A stretch of DNA of 64,000 bases from an uncultured Porticoccus sp. (lineage in GTDB: Bacteria; Pseudomonadota; Gammaproteobacteria; Pseudomonadales; Porticoccaceae), in the NCBI GenBank assembly GCA_947259505.1, contig CAMYLT010000008.1:310001-374000 (forward strand). The letters are read 5' to 3'. The translations under genes and the position numbers were made by a program. Below the pieces are notes generated by a model, which was given only the letters and a program-made list of their open reading frames with translations, was not told where the DNA came from and made no database searches. Shown here one piece after another: positions 52,303-63,082 of the stretch. The first letter of the stretch is position 1. Each line of letters opens with the position of its first letter.

Positions 52303-54144
52303 ATGAATGATCTTGTCATTATTCTGGCGAGTGTTGGTCTGCTTTCGATTGGCTGCCAGTATTTGGCCTATAGAATAAAAATTCCGGCTATTTTACCGCT
52401 GCTCATCTGTGGCCTGCTTGTCGGTCCCGTTACTGGATTGCTTAATCCAGATGCGGTCTTTGGTGATCTTTTCTTCCCCATCGTTTCATTAGCCGTTGCG
52501 GTGATTCTATTTGACGGTGCACTAACCTTAAAGTTTGAAGACCTGGCCGGACATGGCAGCATGGTCCGCAATCTGTGCACCATTGGCGCATTAACCACCT
52601 GGCTTAGCATTACCCCGGTCGCACATTATGCCCTCGGCATACCCTGGTCCCTGGCATTTCTCTTTGGCGCCATCACAACGGTGACGGGGCCGACCGTCAT
52701 TGTCCCGATGCTGCGGTCGGTTCGCCCGACATTTAAAATTTCGAATATTCTGCGTTGGGAGGGCATTGTCATCGACCCTATTGGCGCGTTACTCGCCGTT
52801 TTGGTCTATGAATTTATCGTCGCCTCCCAGCATGCATTCGCACACACAGTCATGGCCTTTGGGCTAAGTGTTGGTGTGGGGTTGGGAATAGGGCTGAGTA
52901 CCGGCTACAGCCTGGGGATAATGATCAAGAAAAACTGGGTACCGCATTATCTGCTGAACACCGCTGTACTCACTTTGATGCTTGCTGCGTACGCATTTTC
53001 CAACGAACTCGCGCACGAATCCGGACTGCTTGCCGTCACGGTTATGGGCATCTGCATGGCGAACATGAAAGACGTAGATGTGGATGACATTTTAGAATTT
53101 AAAGAGACGCTTAGCGTATTACTCATATCCGCACTGTTCATACTGCTGGCCGCCAAACTGGACTATCACGCGATCACCTCACTTGGCCATGGCATTTTCT
53201 GGGTGCTGTTGGCCGTTATTCTGATTGCCAGACCGTTGTCGGTATTATTTTCATCAATCAACACGGGTCTGAATTGGAAGGAAATCGCTTTATTGAGCTG
53301 GATAGCGCCTCGAGGAATTGTCGCTGCTGCGGTTTCTGCACTGTTCGCCTTCAAGTTGGAAATAATAGGCCATGAACAGGCTGCGTTACTTGTGCCGCTG
53401 GTATTTTCTGTGATTATTTTCACTGTCGTTTTACAAAGCTTAACGGCAGCCCATGTAGCACGATTTCTCGGTCTAAGAAGTCCCAAGCCCAACGGCATTT
53501 TAATATTTGGGGCAGGCAAGTTTTCGCGTCTGTTAGCTAAGGAATTAATCAGTAAAGATATTCCAGTTATCATTGCCGACACCAACTGGGATGCTATTCG
53601 AGAATCCCGGATGGACAGCATTCCTACCTATTATGGCAACCCTATTTCCGAGCATGCCAAACGTACCCTGGAATTGGCGATTGTAGGTAAAGTGCTGGTG
53701 ATCTCGCCATACCGACAATTAAATCCGCTCATCATGTACCACTTTGAGTACGACTTAGGTAAAGACAACGTGTTGGGATTGCCCAGTGGCGAGCAGGAAT
53801 CAAGAGAAAGCCATAAGCTTTCTGAAGAATACGCAAAAAAACTGTGTCTCTTCTCGGATAAAGCTTCATACAGCCGCCTCGCCAGCCTTGTCGCAAAGGG
53901 TGCGGTGATTAAAACCACCAAGCTCAGCGATTCTTTTACTCTGGAAGAGTATGAAAAGACCTATAAGGATCGAGCCTATCGGTTGTTTGCGATGGATCCA
54001 CTCGATAAGTTATTTATCTACACAGGATCAAGCACTTTCAAGCCCAGTGCAGGCTGGCAAATAATCAGCCTGGTGGTTTCAGAAAATGGCGACACTGAAG
54101 TGATCCCCGGCGCTGAGACAGCACGAGAAAGCCCTGCCCATTGA
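52303..54144 (+). CDS. CPA1-type Na+/H+ antiporter with C-terminal TrkA-N-like domain
   Basis: ~12 TM segments, 'GAITTVTGPTVIVPMLRSVRP', 'WIAPRGIVAAAVSALFA', then 'ILIFGAGKFSRLLAKELISKDIPVIIADTNWDAI'. Confidence 0.88.
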   Translation: MNDLVIILASVGLLSIGCQYLAYRIKIPAILPLLICGLLVGPVTGLLNPDAVFGDLFFPIVSLAVAVILFDGALTLKFEDLAGHGSMVRNLCTIGALTTWLSITPVAHYALGIPWSLAFLFGAITTVTGPTVIVPMLRSVRPTFKISNILRWEGIVIDPIGALLAVLVYEFIVASQHAFAHTVMAFGLSVGVGLGIGLSTGYSLGIMIKKNWVPHYLLNTAVLTLMLAAYAFSNELAHESGLLAVTVMGICMANMKDVDVDDILEFKETLSVLLISALFILLAAKLDYHAITSLGHGIFWVLLAVILIARPLSVLFSSINTGLNWKEIALLSWIAPRGIVAAAVSALFAFKLEIIGHEQAALLVPLVFSVIIFTVVLQSLTAAHVARFLGLRSPKPNGILIFGAGKFSRLLAKELISKDIPVIIADTNWDAIRESRMDSIPTYYGNPISEHAKRTLELAIVGKVLVISPYRQLNPLIMYHFEYDLGKDNVLGLPSGEQESRESHKLSEEYAKKLCLFSDKASYSRLASLVAKGAVIKTTKLSDSFTLEEYEKTYKDRAYRLFAMDPLDKLFIYTGSSTFKPSAGWQIISLVVSENGDTEVIPGAETARESPAH

Positions 54145-54254
54145 TCCATCTGAAAAAACGGCCTGTGCGGGGGTTCCCGCACTGACGATTATGATCCCGC
54201 GTGCAGGCATGGCCTCCGCGGCAGCGGCATCACTTGTCAGAATTCCGGTCGACG

Positions 54255-54704
54255 CTAACCTTTGTATGCCTTTATATCACCGGGCTTGCGCAACATCTTG
54301 TTGACTTCGGCCTCGTGCACTTCCTCTTCGAAAATCATGCGGCGGGCGTATTCTTCCAGCATCACGGAATTGTCTTTCACCAGTTCCAAAAGGTCGTAAT
54401 ACAGCGCTTTGGCCTGTCCCTCCTGTTCAAGGGATTCCCGCAGAATATCGCCGATATCGTGCTGGTGGGTTTCCAGCAGGGGGCCGATACCCAGTGACGG
54501 ATGGCCGCCGAGGGCGGTAATCATCTCACCAGCTTCCTGAGCATGAATGATGCTGCTGTCGGCCTCGGAGCGCAGCCAGCTGACGATGGGTATGCGGTTG
54601 TAGCCGAACACCATCAGCGCGTAGTGGTTGTAGCGCACCACGCCGGCCATCTCAAATTCCATGATTTTGTTGAGCAACTCGACAATTTTATCCTGGTGTT
54701 TCAT
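54255..54704 (-). CDS. bacterioferritin/ferritin-like protein
   Basis: 'MEFEMAGVVRYNHYALMVFG', 'SIIHAQEAGEMITALGGHPSLGI', 'IFEEEVHEAEVNKMLR'. Confidence 0.88.
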   Translation of the reverse strand: MKHQDKIVELLNKIMEFEMAGVVRYNHYALMVFGYNRIPIVSWLRSEADSSIIHAQEAGEMITALGGHPSLGIGPLLETHQHDIGDILRESLEQEGQAKALYYDLLELVKDNSVMLEEYARRMIFEEEVHEAEVNKMLRKPGDIKAYKG

Positions 54705-54803
54705 GGTCCTCCCTCCTCATTTTTTTCGCCCTCGGAAGAACGTCGGGGTTCCTTCTTCAGGATAGACGAGGGGACTAAAGGCGGCCAATGCCGGTTGAAT
54801 GAA

Positions 54804-55583
54804 TCAGCCGTGCAGGGCTTCGGCGATCAACAGCACACCGCAGATGGGCATCAGAATCAGGGTGTAGAGACGGAAACGGTCGGTATTGATCCTGACCAAG
54901 TGGCGATGGGCCAGCCAAGCGCCAACCGCGCCGCTGAGACCGATCAGCAGGCCGTAGCCGGCAATCTCCAGGGTCATCACCCCAAAGCCGGTGTAGGCCA
55001 GCAGCTTGGTCAGTTGCAGCGCCAGGGAGTTAATGGCCTTGGTGGCCACCAGTTGTTCCTTTTCCAGACCGTAGTTGAGCATAAAGGGGTTTTGCACCGG
55101 ACCGGTGCCGCCCACCAGCGCCGACAGGAAGGCAATGACCAGCCCTAGGGGGAAAAACCAGCTGCGCTTCATGGGGAAGGAGCGCCGGGACTTGCCGAAA
55201 CGATACTGGAATATCGTGGAGACGAGAAAGCTCCCAAGCACCATCTGAATCCAGAAAACCGGAAACTGACTGAAAGCCCAGACACCCAGTAATGCGCCGC
55301 AGAGGCTGCCCGGCACCAGCCAGCGGCATACCTGCCAGTCCACCGCATCGCGGAACAGCCAGGCTCGGGAGGGGTTGGCCACAAAGGCACCCACACTGAT
55401 GGCCGGGGCCACCACCTGTGGTCCCAGTAAAAAAATGACCACAGGAATCATCAGCATGGCGGCGCCGCCTGCGGCTACCGTGCTGACAAACCAGGCAACG
55501 GCGCCGGTGGCGATCAGTGTCAGGGCAATCAATATCATCAGGGTGTATCGCCGGTGGCGATGGAATTCTCCGGATAGCTGCAC
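54804..55583 (-). CDS. TauE/SafE family sulfite exporter-like permease
   Basis: multi-TM protein 'STVAAGGAAMLMIPVVIFLLGPQVVAPAISVGAFVANPSR', 'LVGGTGPVQNPFML'. Confidence 0.85.
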   Translation of the reverse strand: MQLSGEFHRHRRYTLMILIALTLIATGAVAWFVSTVAAGGAAMLMIPVVIFLLGPQVVAPAISVGAFVANPSRAWLFRDAVDWQVCRWLVPGSLCGALLGVWAFSQFPVFWIQMVLGSFLVSTIFQYRFGKSRRSFPMKRSWFFPLGLVIAFLSALVGGTGPVQNPFMLNYGLEKEQLVATKAINSLALQLTKLLAYTGFGVMTLEIAGYGLLIGLSGAVGAWLAHRHLVRINTDRFRLYTLILMPICGVLLIAEALHG

Positions 55584-56374
55584 CAGTCACTCCAGCTGCC
55601 GCTGTAGAGCCGGGCGTTATCCACCCCAATCATTGCCAGCGACAGCAGATCGACACAGGCGGTCACACCAGAACCGCAGTACACCACCGGGTTGGACAAT
55701 GCGCCCAATGATTGCCATTGTTGCCGCTGCACCTCGGCGGAGACAAAGCAACCCACCGAATTGGTGAGTTGTTGCCAGGGTAGGTTGAGTGCGCCGGGGA
55801 TATGCCCGGCTACGGGATCTATTGGTTCCTGTTCACCCCGGTAGCGGGGCGCTTCGCGGGCATCGATCAGGGTGGTGTTGTCTAATCCCTGTTGGAGATG
55901 CGCCATGGTTGCTGTCAGGTGAGGATTGGCCTTCGCCAGAAATCGTCCCGATTCCGAGGTGGGGATAGCGGTGCTAAGTTCTCCGCCGCAGGCCAGCCAG
56001 CCCTTGATGCCGCCATCCAGCACCCGCACGTTGTCGTGGCCGAAATAGCGCAGCAGCCACCACAGCCGGGCGGCACCCGCCATACGGTTGTCATCGTAGG
56101 CCACCACCAGTGTGTCGGCATTGACACCGCAGTCTCGCAGGGTGGCGCTGAACTGCTCTGGGGTCGGCAATGGATGGCGACCACCATGTTGTCCCTTGGG
56201 CCCAGACAGATCTTTTTCCATGTCCAGATGAAATGCCCCTGGAATATGTCCCTGCTGGTACTGTTGCCGACCCAGGGTGGCATCTGCCAGGGAAAAACGG
56301 CAATCAAAAATGATCCGTTTTGTTGGGTCGAGTTGTTGCAGTTGTGCTGGAGTAATCAGCGGTGACGTCATCAT
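55538..56374 (-). CDS. sulfurtransferase (rhodanese tandem, SseA-like)
   Basis: 'IIFDCRFSLADATLGRQQYQQGHIPGAFHLDMEKDLSG', active-site loop 'VVYCGSGVTACVDLLSL'. Confidence 0.92.
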   Translation of the reverse strand: MMTSPLITPAQLQQLDPTKRIIFDCRFSLADATLGRQQYQQGHIPGAFHLDMEKDLSGPKGQHGGRHPLPTPEQFSATLRDCGVNADTLVVAYDDNRMAGAARLWWLLRYFGHDNVRVLDGGIKGWLACGGELSTAIPTSESGRFLAKANPHLTATMAHLQQGLDNTTLIDAREAPRYRGEQEPIDPVAGHIPGALNLPWQQLTNSVGCFVSAEVQRQQWQSLGALSNPVVYCGSGVTACVDLLSLAMIGVDNARLYSGSWSDWCSYPENSIATGDTP

Positions 56375-56519
56375 GTCTCACCTGCCTGGGTAACAGTTGT
56401 CGGAAGGTGGAATATAGCAGTGAGCGATGTCTGGTGGGATGCCTTTTGGTGATGAAGTTTGCAAGTTGTCGTCTGCCCCCATACCCTTGTAAGGCCTGTT
56501 TCCTGACCACGGATTTGTC

Positions 56520-57797
56520 ATGCTGACATTGATTGTTCCGATTTGCGCCCTGCTGGCAGGTATTGGCCTGTTACTGCTGGGTACCGGCCTGTTGAATACC
56601 TTGCTGGCCCTGCGCGGTGGCATGGAAGGCTATAGCGATAGCGTCATGGGCATGATCATGTCCGGCTATTTCATCGGTTTTATCTTTGGCACCTTTTTGG
56701 GGTTGCCGTTGATCAAGCGAATTGGCCATATTCGCACCTTCGCCTTCTGTGCTGCATTCACCTGCTGTTTCTCCCTGCTGCATGTGATTTTCGTGCATCC
56801 CGTCACCTGGTTTCTGTTGCGGGTTTTTACCGGCATTACCCTGGTGATTCTCTACACGGTGATCGAGAGTTGGCTGAACGGCCAGACCGCCGCCAACCAG
56901 CGCGGCAAGGTATTTGCCATCTATATGATGGTCAATCTGGTGGCCCTGGCCTCAACCCAGCAATTCCTGCATTTGGCCGGCGCCGAATCGTTTCTATTGT
57001 TTGCCCTGTCAGCAATTTTTATCAGTACCAGTGTCGCCGCTGTGACCTGGACGCGCATGATCCAGCCGGAGGTCAGCGATACGTCGCGCATGAAGTTGAC
57101 CGCTATCTGGAAGCTGGCCCCGGTCGCCGTGGCCGGTTCACTGTTCTCGGGCCTGGCGATGGGGGCGTTCTGGGGACTGGGTGCCGTGTATGCCAGCCGG
57201 GTAGGGTTGGATAGCGCCGGTGTGGCCACCTTTATGAGTCTCGCCATCTTCGGGGGGGCGGTATTCCAATATCCCTTTGGCCGTTATTCCGATAATCACG
57301 ACCGCCGCAAGGTACTACTGGTGGTGGGAGCCGCCGGTGCAGCGGCGGCGCTGCTGCTGGCAATTTTCTCCTATGGAGGCGGTTGGCTGTATCTGGCTGC
57401 GGTGCTCTATGGCGGGCTGGCCTTTGCCATCTACCCGGTGGCAGTGGCACATCTGGTTGACCACTTGGAACCGGGCGACATTCTGCCCGGCGGCAGCACC
57501 CTGTTGCTGTTGCACGGTGCTGCCGCGGCGATTGGTCCGGCTCTGGCGGGTTTCCTGATGGAATACCTCGGCCCGCAGGCACTGCCCCTGTATTTTTTTG
57601 TGATGCAACTCGGCTTGGCAGCCTTTGCCGCCCGCCATGTGTTGCGCCGGGTCAGCGATATTCCCGAAAACCCCTCCCAGTTTGTCGCGATGGTGAGAAC
57701 CACCCCGACGGCCCTGGAAATGCTCCCCGACGAACTGGTCGGTGAGTCTGGGGCGTCTGGGGAGTCCGGCGGGGACGACACCGGGCAACGATTGTAA
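56520..57797 (+). CDS. MFS transporter (YcaD-like)
   Basis: 12-TM, 'GYFIGFIFGTFLGLPLIKRIGHIRTFAFCAAF', 'ESWLNGQTAANQRGKVFAIYM'. Confidence 0.9.
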   Translation: MLTLIVPICALLAGIGLLLLGTGLLNTLLALRGGMEGYSDSVMGMIMSGYFIGFIFGTFLGLPLIKRIGHIRTFAFCAAFTCCFSLLHVIFVHPVTWFLLRVFTGITLVILYTVIESWLNGQTAANQRGKVFAIYMMVNLVALASTQQFLHLAGAESFLLFALSAIFISTSVAAVTWTRMIQPEVSDTSRMKLTAIWKLAPVAVAGSLFSGLAMGAFWGLGAVYASRVGLDSAGVATFMSLAIFGGAVFQYPFGRYSDNHDRRKVLLVVGAAGAAAALLLAIFSYGGGWLYLAAVLYGGLAFAIYPVAVAHLVDHLEPGDILPGGSTLLLLHGAAAAIGPALAGFLMEYLGPQALPLYFFVMQLGLAAFAARHVLRRVSDIPENPSQFVAMVRTTPTALEMLPDELVGESGASGESGGDDTGQRL

Positions 57798-57906
57798 TCT
57801 GTTGGCTTTTTCCTTCTGATTGCCGGCAGTATGGCCGCGAACAGTGCTGGGCTGCGGTTGGGTTTCACTGGGCTCGGGTTGGGTTTCGTTGGGGTAGAGG
57901 GGTGAT

Positions 57907-58800
57907 ATGAGGGTTGTGCTGTGGATGCTGGGTGCGTTGCTGTCGCTGTCATTGATGGCAGTGGGCGCGCGGGAGCTGTCCGGCGAAATCAACACCTTCC
58001 AGACGCTGTTTATCCGCAGTGTCATCGGGCTGCTGATTATTTCGCTGGTGATTGCCAGGAGTGGCGGTCCTCGGCTGTTTGCCACCCTGCGCCCCGGCAT
58101 ACATATCGTGCGCAACCTGTTCCATTTCGGTGGCCAGTACGGCTGGTTTGTGGGCATTGGCCTGCTGCCGCTGGCCCAGGTCTTTGCCCTGGAATTCACG
58201 GTGCCGTTCTGGGTGGCGTTGATCGCTGCGCTGTTGCTGGGGGAGCGCCTGACCGGGCGAAAAATCCTGGCGGTGGCGATGGGCGTAGCGGGGGTGCTGG
58301 TGATTCTGAAACCCGGTGTGGAAATCCTCGAACTGGCCTCGCTGATCGTGCTTGCCTCTGCCGTTAGCTTTTCCTTTGCCTACGTGGCAACCAAATCCCT
58401 TGCCGCCACCGAGAATCCCCTGACGGTGTTGTTCTACATGTGCCTGGTGCAGATGCCGGTGAGTCTGCTGCTGGCGCTGCCCCATTGGCAGTTGCCCACG
58501 GAACCGCTGATCTGGTTGTGGCTGTTGATCGTGGGGGTGACGGCGCTGAGTGCCCATTTCTGTATCACCCATGCCATGACGTGTGCCGATGCGGGCATTG
58601 TGGTGACATTGGATTTCCTCAGGTTGCCGCTGATCGGCGTGGTGGGCATTGTTTTTTACTCAGAGTCGTTTGATATGGCGCTGTTGCTCGGGGCCTCACT
58701 AATGTTGTTCGGCAATCTGATCAACGTCTACCGGCCCGCCTATCAGCGAAATATGTTGGCAACAATGCACAAGGGTGAAGATGGCATTGAAAATCGGTGA
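57907..58800 (+). CDS. DMT-superfamily (EamA) transporter
   Basis: 10-TM EamA pattern with repeat 'FVALIAALLLGERLTGRKILAVAMGVAGVLVILKPG'-like motif. Confidence 0.88.
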   Translation: MRVVLWMLGALLSLSLMAVGARELSGEINTFQTLFIRSVIGLLIISLVIARSGGPRLFATLRPGIHIVRNLFHFGGQYGWFVGIGLLPLAQVFALEFTVPFWVALIAALLLGERLTGRKILAVAMGVAGVLVILKPGVEILELASLIVLASAVSFSFAYVATKSLAATENPLTVLFYMCLVQMPVSLLLALPHWQLPTEPLIWLWLLIVGVTALSAHFCITHAMTCADAGIVVTLDFLRLPLIGVVGIVFYSESFDMALLLGASLMLFGNLINVYRPAYQRNMLATMHKGEDGIENR

Positions 58801-58866
58801 GCAAAATCGCTCACCGGTTGTCAGAGATCGTCCGCAGAGCAATTAACGATCACTAGGGAGACGGGT

Positions 58867-59586
58867 ATGTCGGGAAGAAATGGAATGAACGCGCTGATCC
58901 TCGGGCTGGGAATCCTGCTCGGCCTGGGCGTGCTGGGGCATCAACTGGCAGATGCCGCCATCCGCTTTAAGGAATACGAGCGCACCGTCAACGTGAAAGG
59001 GCTGGCCGAGCAGGAATATCCCGCCGATGTGGTGATCTGGCCGATCCAGTTTGCCGAGGCCAGCAACAATCTGGAAGAACTCTACAGTGCCATTGACCGG
59101 GGCGCGGAAAAAATCCGTCAATTCCTGCTGGCTAAGGGCTTGAGTGACGAGGAAATCACCATCGCCATGGCTTCGATCACCGATAAATCCGCCCGGGATT
59201 TCGACAGTGGCGTGCGTGCCGAATTTCGCTATACCGCCCAGCAAACGGTTACCGTCTACTCCAGTCAGGTAGACAAGGTGCGCGGGGTAATGGGCTCACT
59301 CTCTGAACTCGGTAAGCAGGGCATTGCGCTGACAGGCGGCAATTACCAGAGCCAGCCCCAGTACCTGTTTACCCGCCTTAACGAGGTCAAGCCAGAGATG
59401 ATCGAGGAGGCGACCCGCAAGGCCCGGGAAGTGGCGGAGAAATTTGCCGAGGATTCCCAGAGCCGGCTGGGCAAGATCAAGCGGGCATCCCAGGGGCAGT
59501 TCAGTATCAGTCCCCGTGATATCAACAACCCCCACCTGATGAATGTGCGGGTGGTGTCCACTGTGGAATACTATTTAGCGGATTGA
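58867..59586 (+). CDS. SIMPL-domain (DUF541) protein
   Basis: 'RTVNVKGLAEQEYPADVVIWPIQF', 'EATRKAREVAEKFAEDSQSRLGKIKRASQGQFSI'. Confidence 0.88.
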   Translation: MSGRNGMNALILGLGILLGLGVLGHQLADAAIRFKEYERTVNVKGLAEQEYPADVVIWPIQFAEASNNLEELYSAIDRGAEKIRQFLLAKGLSDEEITIAMASITDKSARDFDSGVRAEFRYTAQQTVTVYSSQVDKVRGVMGSLSELGKQGIALTGGNYQSQPQYLFTRLNEVKPEMIEEATRKAREVAEKFAEDSQSRLGKIKRASQGQFSISPRDINNPHLMNVRVVSTVEYYLAD

Positions 59587-59643
59587 GTAGGGCGGATTGA
59601 GCCTGGCCGACCGACTAAGCGGCGCTGCTCAGAGTCGCGCTGT

Positions 59644-61266
59644 TCAGACCATCACAGCTATCGGGCCGTCCAGCAGCGGGATGGCGCTGAGTAACTGGCG
59701 GGTGTAGTCGTGCTGGGGCTGGGCAAACAGGGTTTCTGTTTCCCCGGTTTCCACCAGCTTGCCGTGGTGCATCACCGCGATGCGGTCCGACATGTAGCGC
59801 ACCACCGACAGATCATGGGAAATAAACAGCATGGTCAGGTTGTGCTTCTCCACCAACTGTAAAATCAGCTTGAGAATCTGCGCCTGAATGGTGACGTCCA
59901 GCGCCGATACTGGCTCGTCGGCGATCACCAGTTCCGGCTTGGTGGCGATGGCGCGGCCTACGGCGATGCGCTGGCGCTGGCCGCCGGAAAATTCGTGGGG
60001 ATATTTGCGGATTGACGCCCGCGCCAGCCCCACATCATCCATCAGTGCCAGCACTTCCTTGGTCACGGTCTTGCGCGTGGCAAGTTTGTGATAGAGCAGC
60101 GGTTCCGCCAAGGCATCGAACACTGTCATGCGCGGATTCAGGGAGGCGTAGGGGTCCTGAAAAATCATCTGCATGCGGCGGCGCAGGGGCGTCATCTGCT
60201 TGCCGGACATCCCGGTCAGGTCGATGCCGTCAAACACCACACTGCCGCCGGAGGTGGGCACCAGTCCCAGAATGGAACGCCCAAGGGTGGACTTGCCGGA
60301 ACCGGATTCACCCACCAGGCCGAGAATTTCCCCGTGCTGTATATCCAGCGAGACATCATCCACCGCCCGCACCAGCTTTTGTTCCCGCTTCAGGAAACTG
60401 CCACTGTGATCCCGGAAGGTAGTGCTCAGGCCGTGAATACTGAGCAGCGGTTGATCTTCAATTCTAGCGGGGATGGGCTTGGCACCTTTGGGAATGGAGG
60501 CCAGCAGTTTTTTGGTGTAGTCGTGTTGGGTGTGGTTAAAGATGGCATCCACCGAGCCCTGTTCGACGATCCTGCCTTCCTTCATCACCGCCACGGTGTC
60601 GGCAATATCGGCCACCACGGCGAGGTCGTGGGTGATGAAAATCACTGCGATATTGCGGCGCTGTTGTAACTCTCGAATCAGTTTCAGAATTTGCGCCTGA
60701 ATGGTGACATCCAGTGCTGTGGTTGGCTCATCACAGATCAACAGTTTCGGCTCGGCGATCAATGCCATGGCAATCATTACCCGCTGGCGCATGCCTCCGG
60801 AAAATTCGTGGGGGTAGCTGTGAACGCGCTTCTCCGGCTCGACAATGCCCACTTCGCCGAGTATTTCCACGGCGCGCTGTAACGCCTGTTTGCGCGCCAT
60901 ATCCCGGTGGTAGAGCAGCGGCTCAATCAACTGTTCGCCCACCGTCAGATAGGGGTTCAGGGACGTCATCGGGTCCTGGAAGATAATGGCGATATCGTTG
61001 CCGCGTACCTTGCGCAGTTGCTTCTCGCTGAGGCTCAACAGATCGCGGCCATCGAACAGCGCCGTACCCGATTCGATCTTGCCGGGTGGCTGCGGAATCA
61101 GCTTCAGCAGGCTGTAACAGGCCACCGATTTGCCGGAACCGGACTCGCCGACAATGGCCAGGGTCTGCCCCTGATCCACGGAAAAACTGACGCCGTCCAC
61201 GGCCTTGACCACCCCGGCGCGGGTATGGAAGTGGGTGGTTAAGTCGTTGACAGTGAGTAGTGGCAT
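59644..61266 (-). CDS. dual-domain oligopeptide ABC transporter ATP-binding protein (YejF-like)
   Basis: two Walker A sites '[20 protein letters not shown]' and '[17 protein letters not shown]', two 'EFSGG' signatures. Confidence 0.95.
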   Translation of the reverse strand: MPLLTVNDLTTHFHTRAGVVKAVDGVSFSVDQGQTLAIVGESGSGKSVACYSLLKLIPQPPGKIESGTALFDGRDLLSLSEKQLRKVRGNDIAIIFQDPMTSLNPYLTVGEQLIEPLLYHRDMARKQALQRAVEILGEVGIVEPEKRVHSYPHEFSGGMRQRVMIAMALIAEPKLLICDEPTTALDVTIQAQILKLIRELQQRRNIAVIFITHDLAVVADIADTVAVMKEGRIVEQGSVDAIFNHTQHDYTKKLLASIPKGAKPIPARIEDQPLLSIHGLSTTFRDHSGSFLKREQKLVRAVDDVSLDIQHGEILGLVGESGSGKSTLGRSILGLVPTSGGSVVFDGIDLTGMSGKQMTPLRRRMQMIFQDPYASLNPRMTVFDALAEPLLYHKLATRKTVTKEVLALMDDVGLARASIRKYPHEFSGGQRQRIAVGRAIATKPELVIADEPVSALDVTIQAQILKLILQLVEKHNLTMLFISHDLSVVRYMSDRIAVMHHGKLVETGETETLFAQPQHDYTRQLLSAIPLLDGPIAVMV

Positions 61267-61268
61267 AT

Positions 61269-62024
61269 TTAGTTTTCTGTGATTTTCTTTGAAAGAGTGA
61301 TTGGTTGTACTTCAACAGACCTTCGAGTTCTTGCTCTAATATTGAGCATCTCGACGGCAAACGAAAATGCCATTGCGAAATATATGTAGCCCTTTGGAAT
61401 ATGTACATCGAACCCTTCAGCAACAAGGGTGAAACCGATAAGTATAAGGAATGAAAGGGCGAGCATTTTAATTGTAGGATTTTTGTCTACGAAAGTTCCT
61501 ATAGGTTCAGCTGCGACCAGCATCACACCTACAGCAGCCACCACAGCTATCACCATGATGCTTAGATGTTCTACCATCCCAACCGCTGTAATGACTGAAT
61601 CTAATGAGAAAACAATATCGAGAATTGCGATTTGTACGAGTATTGAAAGAAAACTGGAAATTGCGGGCTTGGTATCAGGCTGTGTTTCTATTTCCAGGCT
61701 GCTATGAATCTCATGTGTCGATTTTGCGAGAAGAAATAGCCCACCCAACACCAAAATTATGTCTCTACCAGATATTTCATTGTCAAAAATGGTGAAAATG
61801 GGCTTAACCAAGCCCATTACCCAGACTAAACAGAACAGCAACAATAACCTGCTTGCCATAGCTAGCGCCAAACCTAGTTTTCTGGCCTTGTTTCGTTGGT
61901 TACTGGGCAATCTTCCGACAAGTATCGATATGAAAATTATATTATCTATGCCAAGCACAATTTCCAGTGCTATCAGGGTGGCCAGCGCGATCCAGGCTTC
62001 GGGACTAATAAACCACTCAAGCAT
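61269..62024 (-). CDS. TerC family integral membrane protein
   Basis: 'ALIALEIVLGIDNIIFISIL'-type TerC motif, 'ILVQIAILDIVFSLDSVITAVGM'. Confidence 0.93.
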   Translation of the reverse strand: MLEWFISPEAWIALATLIALEIVLGIDNIIFISILVGRLPSNQRNKARKLGLALAMASRLLLLFCLVWVMGLVKPIFTIFDNEISGRDIILVLGGLFLLAKSTHEIHSSLEIETQPDTKPAISSFLSILVQIAILDIVFSLDSVITAVGMVEHLSIMVIAVVAAVGVMLVAAEPIGTFVDKNPTIKMLALSFLILIGFTLVAEGFDVHIPKGYIYFAMAFSFAVEMLNIRARTRRSVEVQPITLSKKITEN

Positions 62025-63082
62025 ACTTATTTATCCAATTGTATTTGTTGTTCATAAGCATCTTGCATGCAAGCTTGCCAAGTTTTGGTGACGTCGTTGT
62101 ATCGCCTAATATCTGTATCGTGCGCAAATATACCCCGCTAAATCTTTGGTCGGGCTTGCTCAATAAGTCAGTAAATTTTTTGTTATCGCCCCTCAATCCT
62201 TCGAAGCCCTGGGGTCCAGCGCATCCCGCAAGCCATCACCTAGGAAGTTCAGGGCAAACAGGGTGATGGACAGGGTCAGGCCGGGGAAGATCAACAGCCA
62301 GGGATATTCCTCCATGGTTTCCACGCCGTAGGAGATCAGCAGGCCCCAGGAACTCTGGGGCGGCTGGATGCCGAGGCCCAGGAAGCTGAGAAAGGCCTCC
62401 AGCAGCATCACGCTGGGGATGGTGAGGGTGGTGTAGACGATTACCGGCCCCAGGGTGTTCGGGATCAGGTGGCGGCGGATAATGGTCCAGCGGGACAGCC
62501 CTAGGGAAATCGCCGCCTCGATAAATTCCTGGCGGCGCAGGGACTGCACCTGACCGCGCACGATGCGCGCCATGGTGAGCCATTCCACCGCCCCGATAGC
62601 CAGGAACAGCAGTAGGATATTGCGGCCGAACACCACCATCAGCAGCACGATAAAAATCATGAAGGGCAGGGCGTAGAGAATGTCGACCAGGCGCATCATC
62701 ACCGCGTCCACCCGGCCGCCGGCGTATCCCGCCACGGTGCCGTAGAGCACGCCAATCAGCAGCGCCACGCCGGTGGCGATAAAGCCCACCGCCAGCGATA
62801 CTCGGCTGCCGTACATGATGCGGGTGAGCATGTCGCGGCCAAAGATGTCGGTGCCGAGCCAGTGCTCCCAGGAAGGCGGCGCGGCGCCCAATTGCAGGTT
62901 CTGGGTTTCATAGCCGTAGGGGGCAATCCACGGGGTCAGCAGGGCGATGACGCAGAGAAACAGCATGACGCCGAGGCCAAACAGTGCCAGCTGGTTCTTG
63001 CGTAGCCTTACCCAAGCGTCTTTCCACAGGGAGGTGCCCTGTTCCGCATCGGCGAGATCGGTAATGGCGATGGATTCAGTCA

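Noticed and set aside
57315-58199. 294-aa minus-strand ORF
   Set aside because: Spans the MFS/EamA boundary in antisense; no domain signal and both sense genes are well supported.
58795-58816. CGGTGAGC...GCTCACCG hairpin at the end of the EamA gene
   Set aside because: Short stem overlapping the stop codon without a T-tract; likely a minor terminator-like structure, not strong enough to list.
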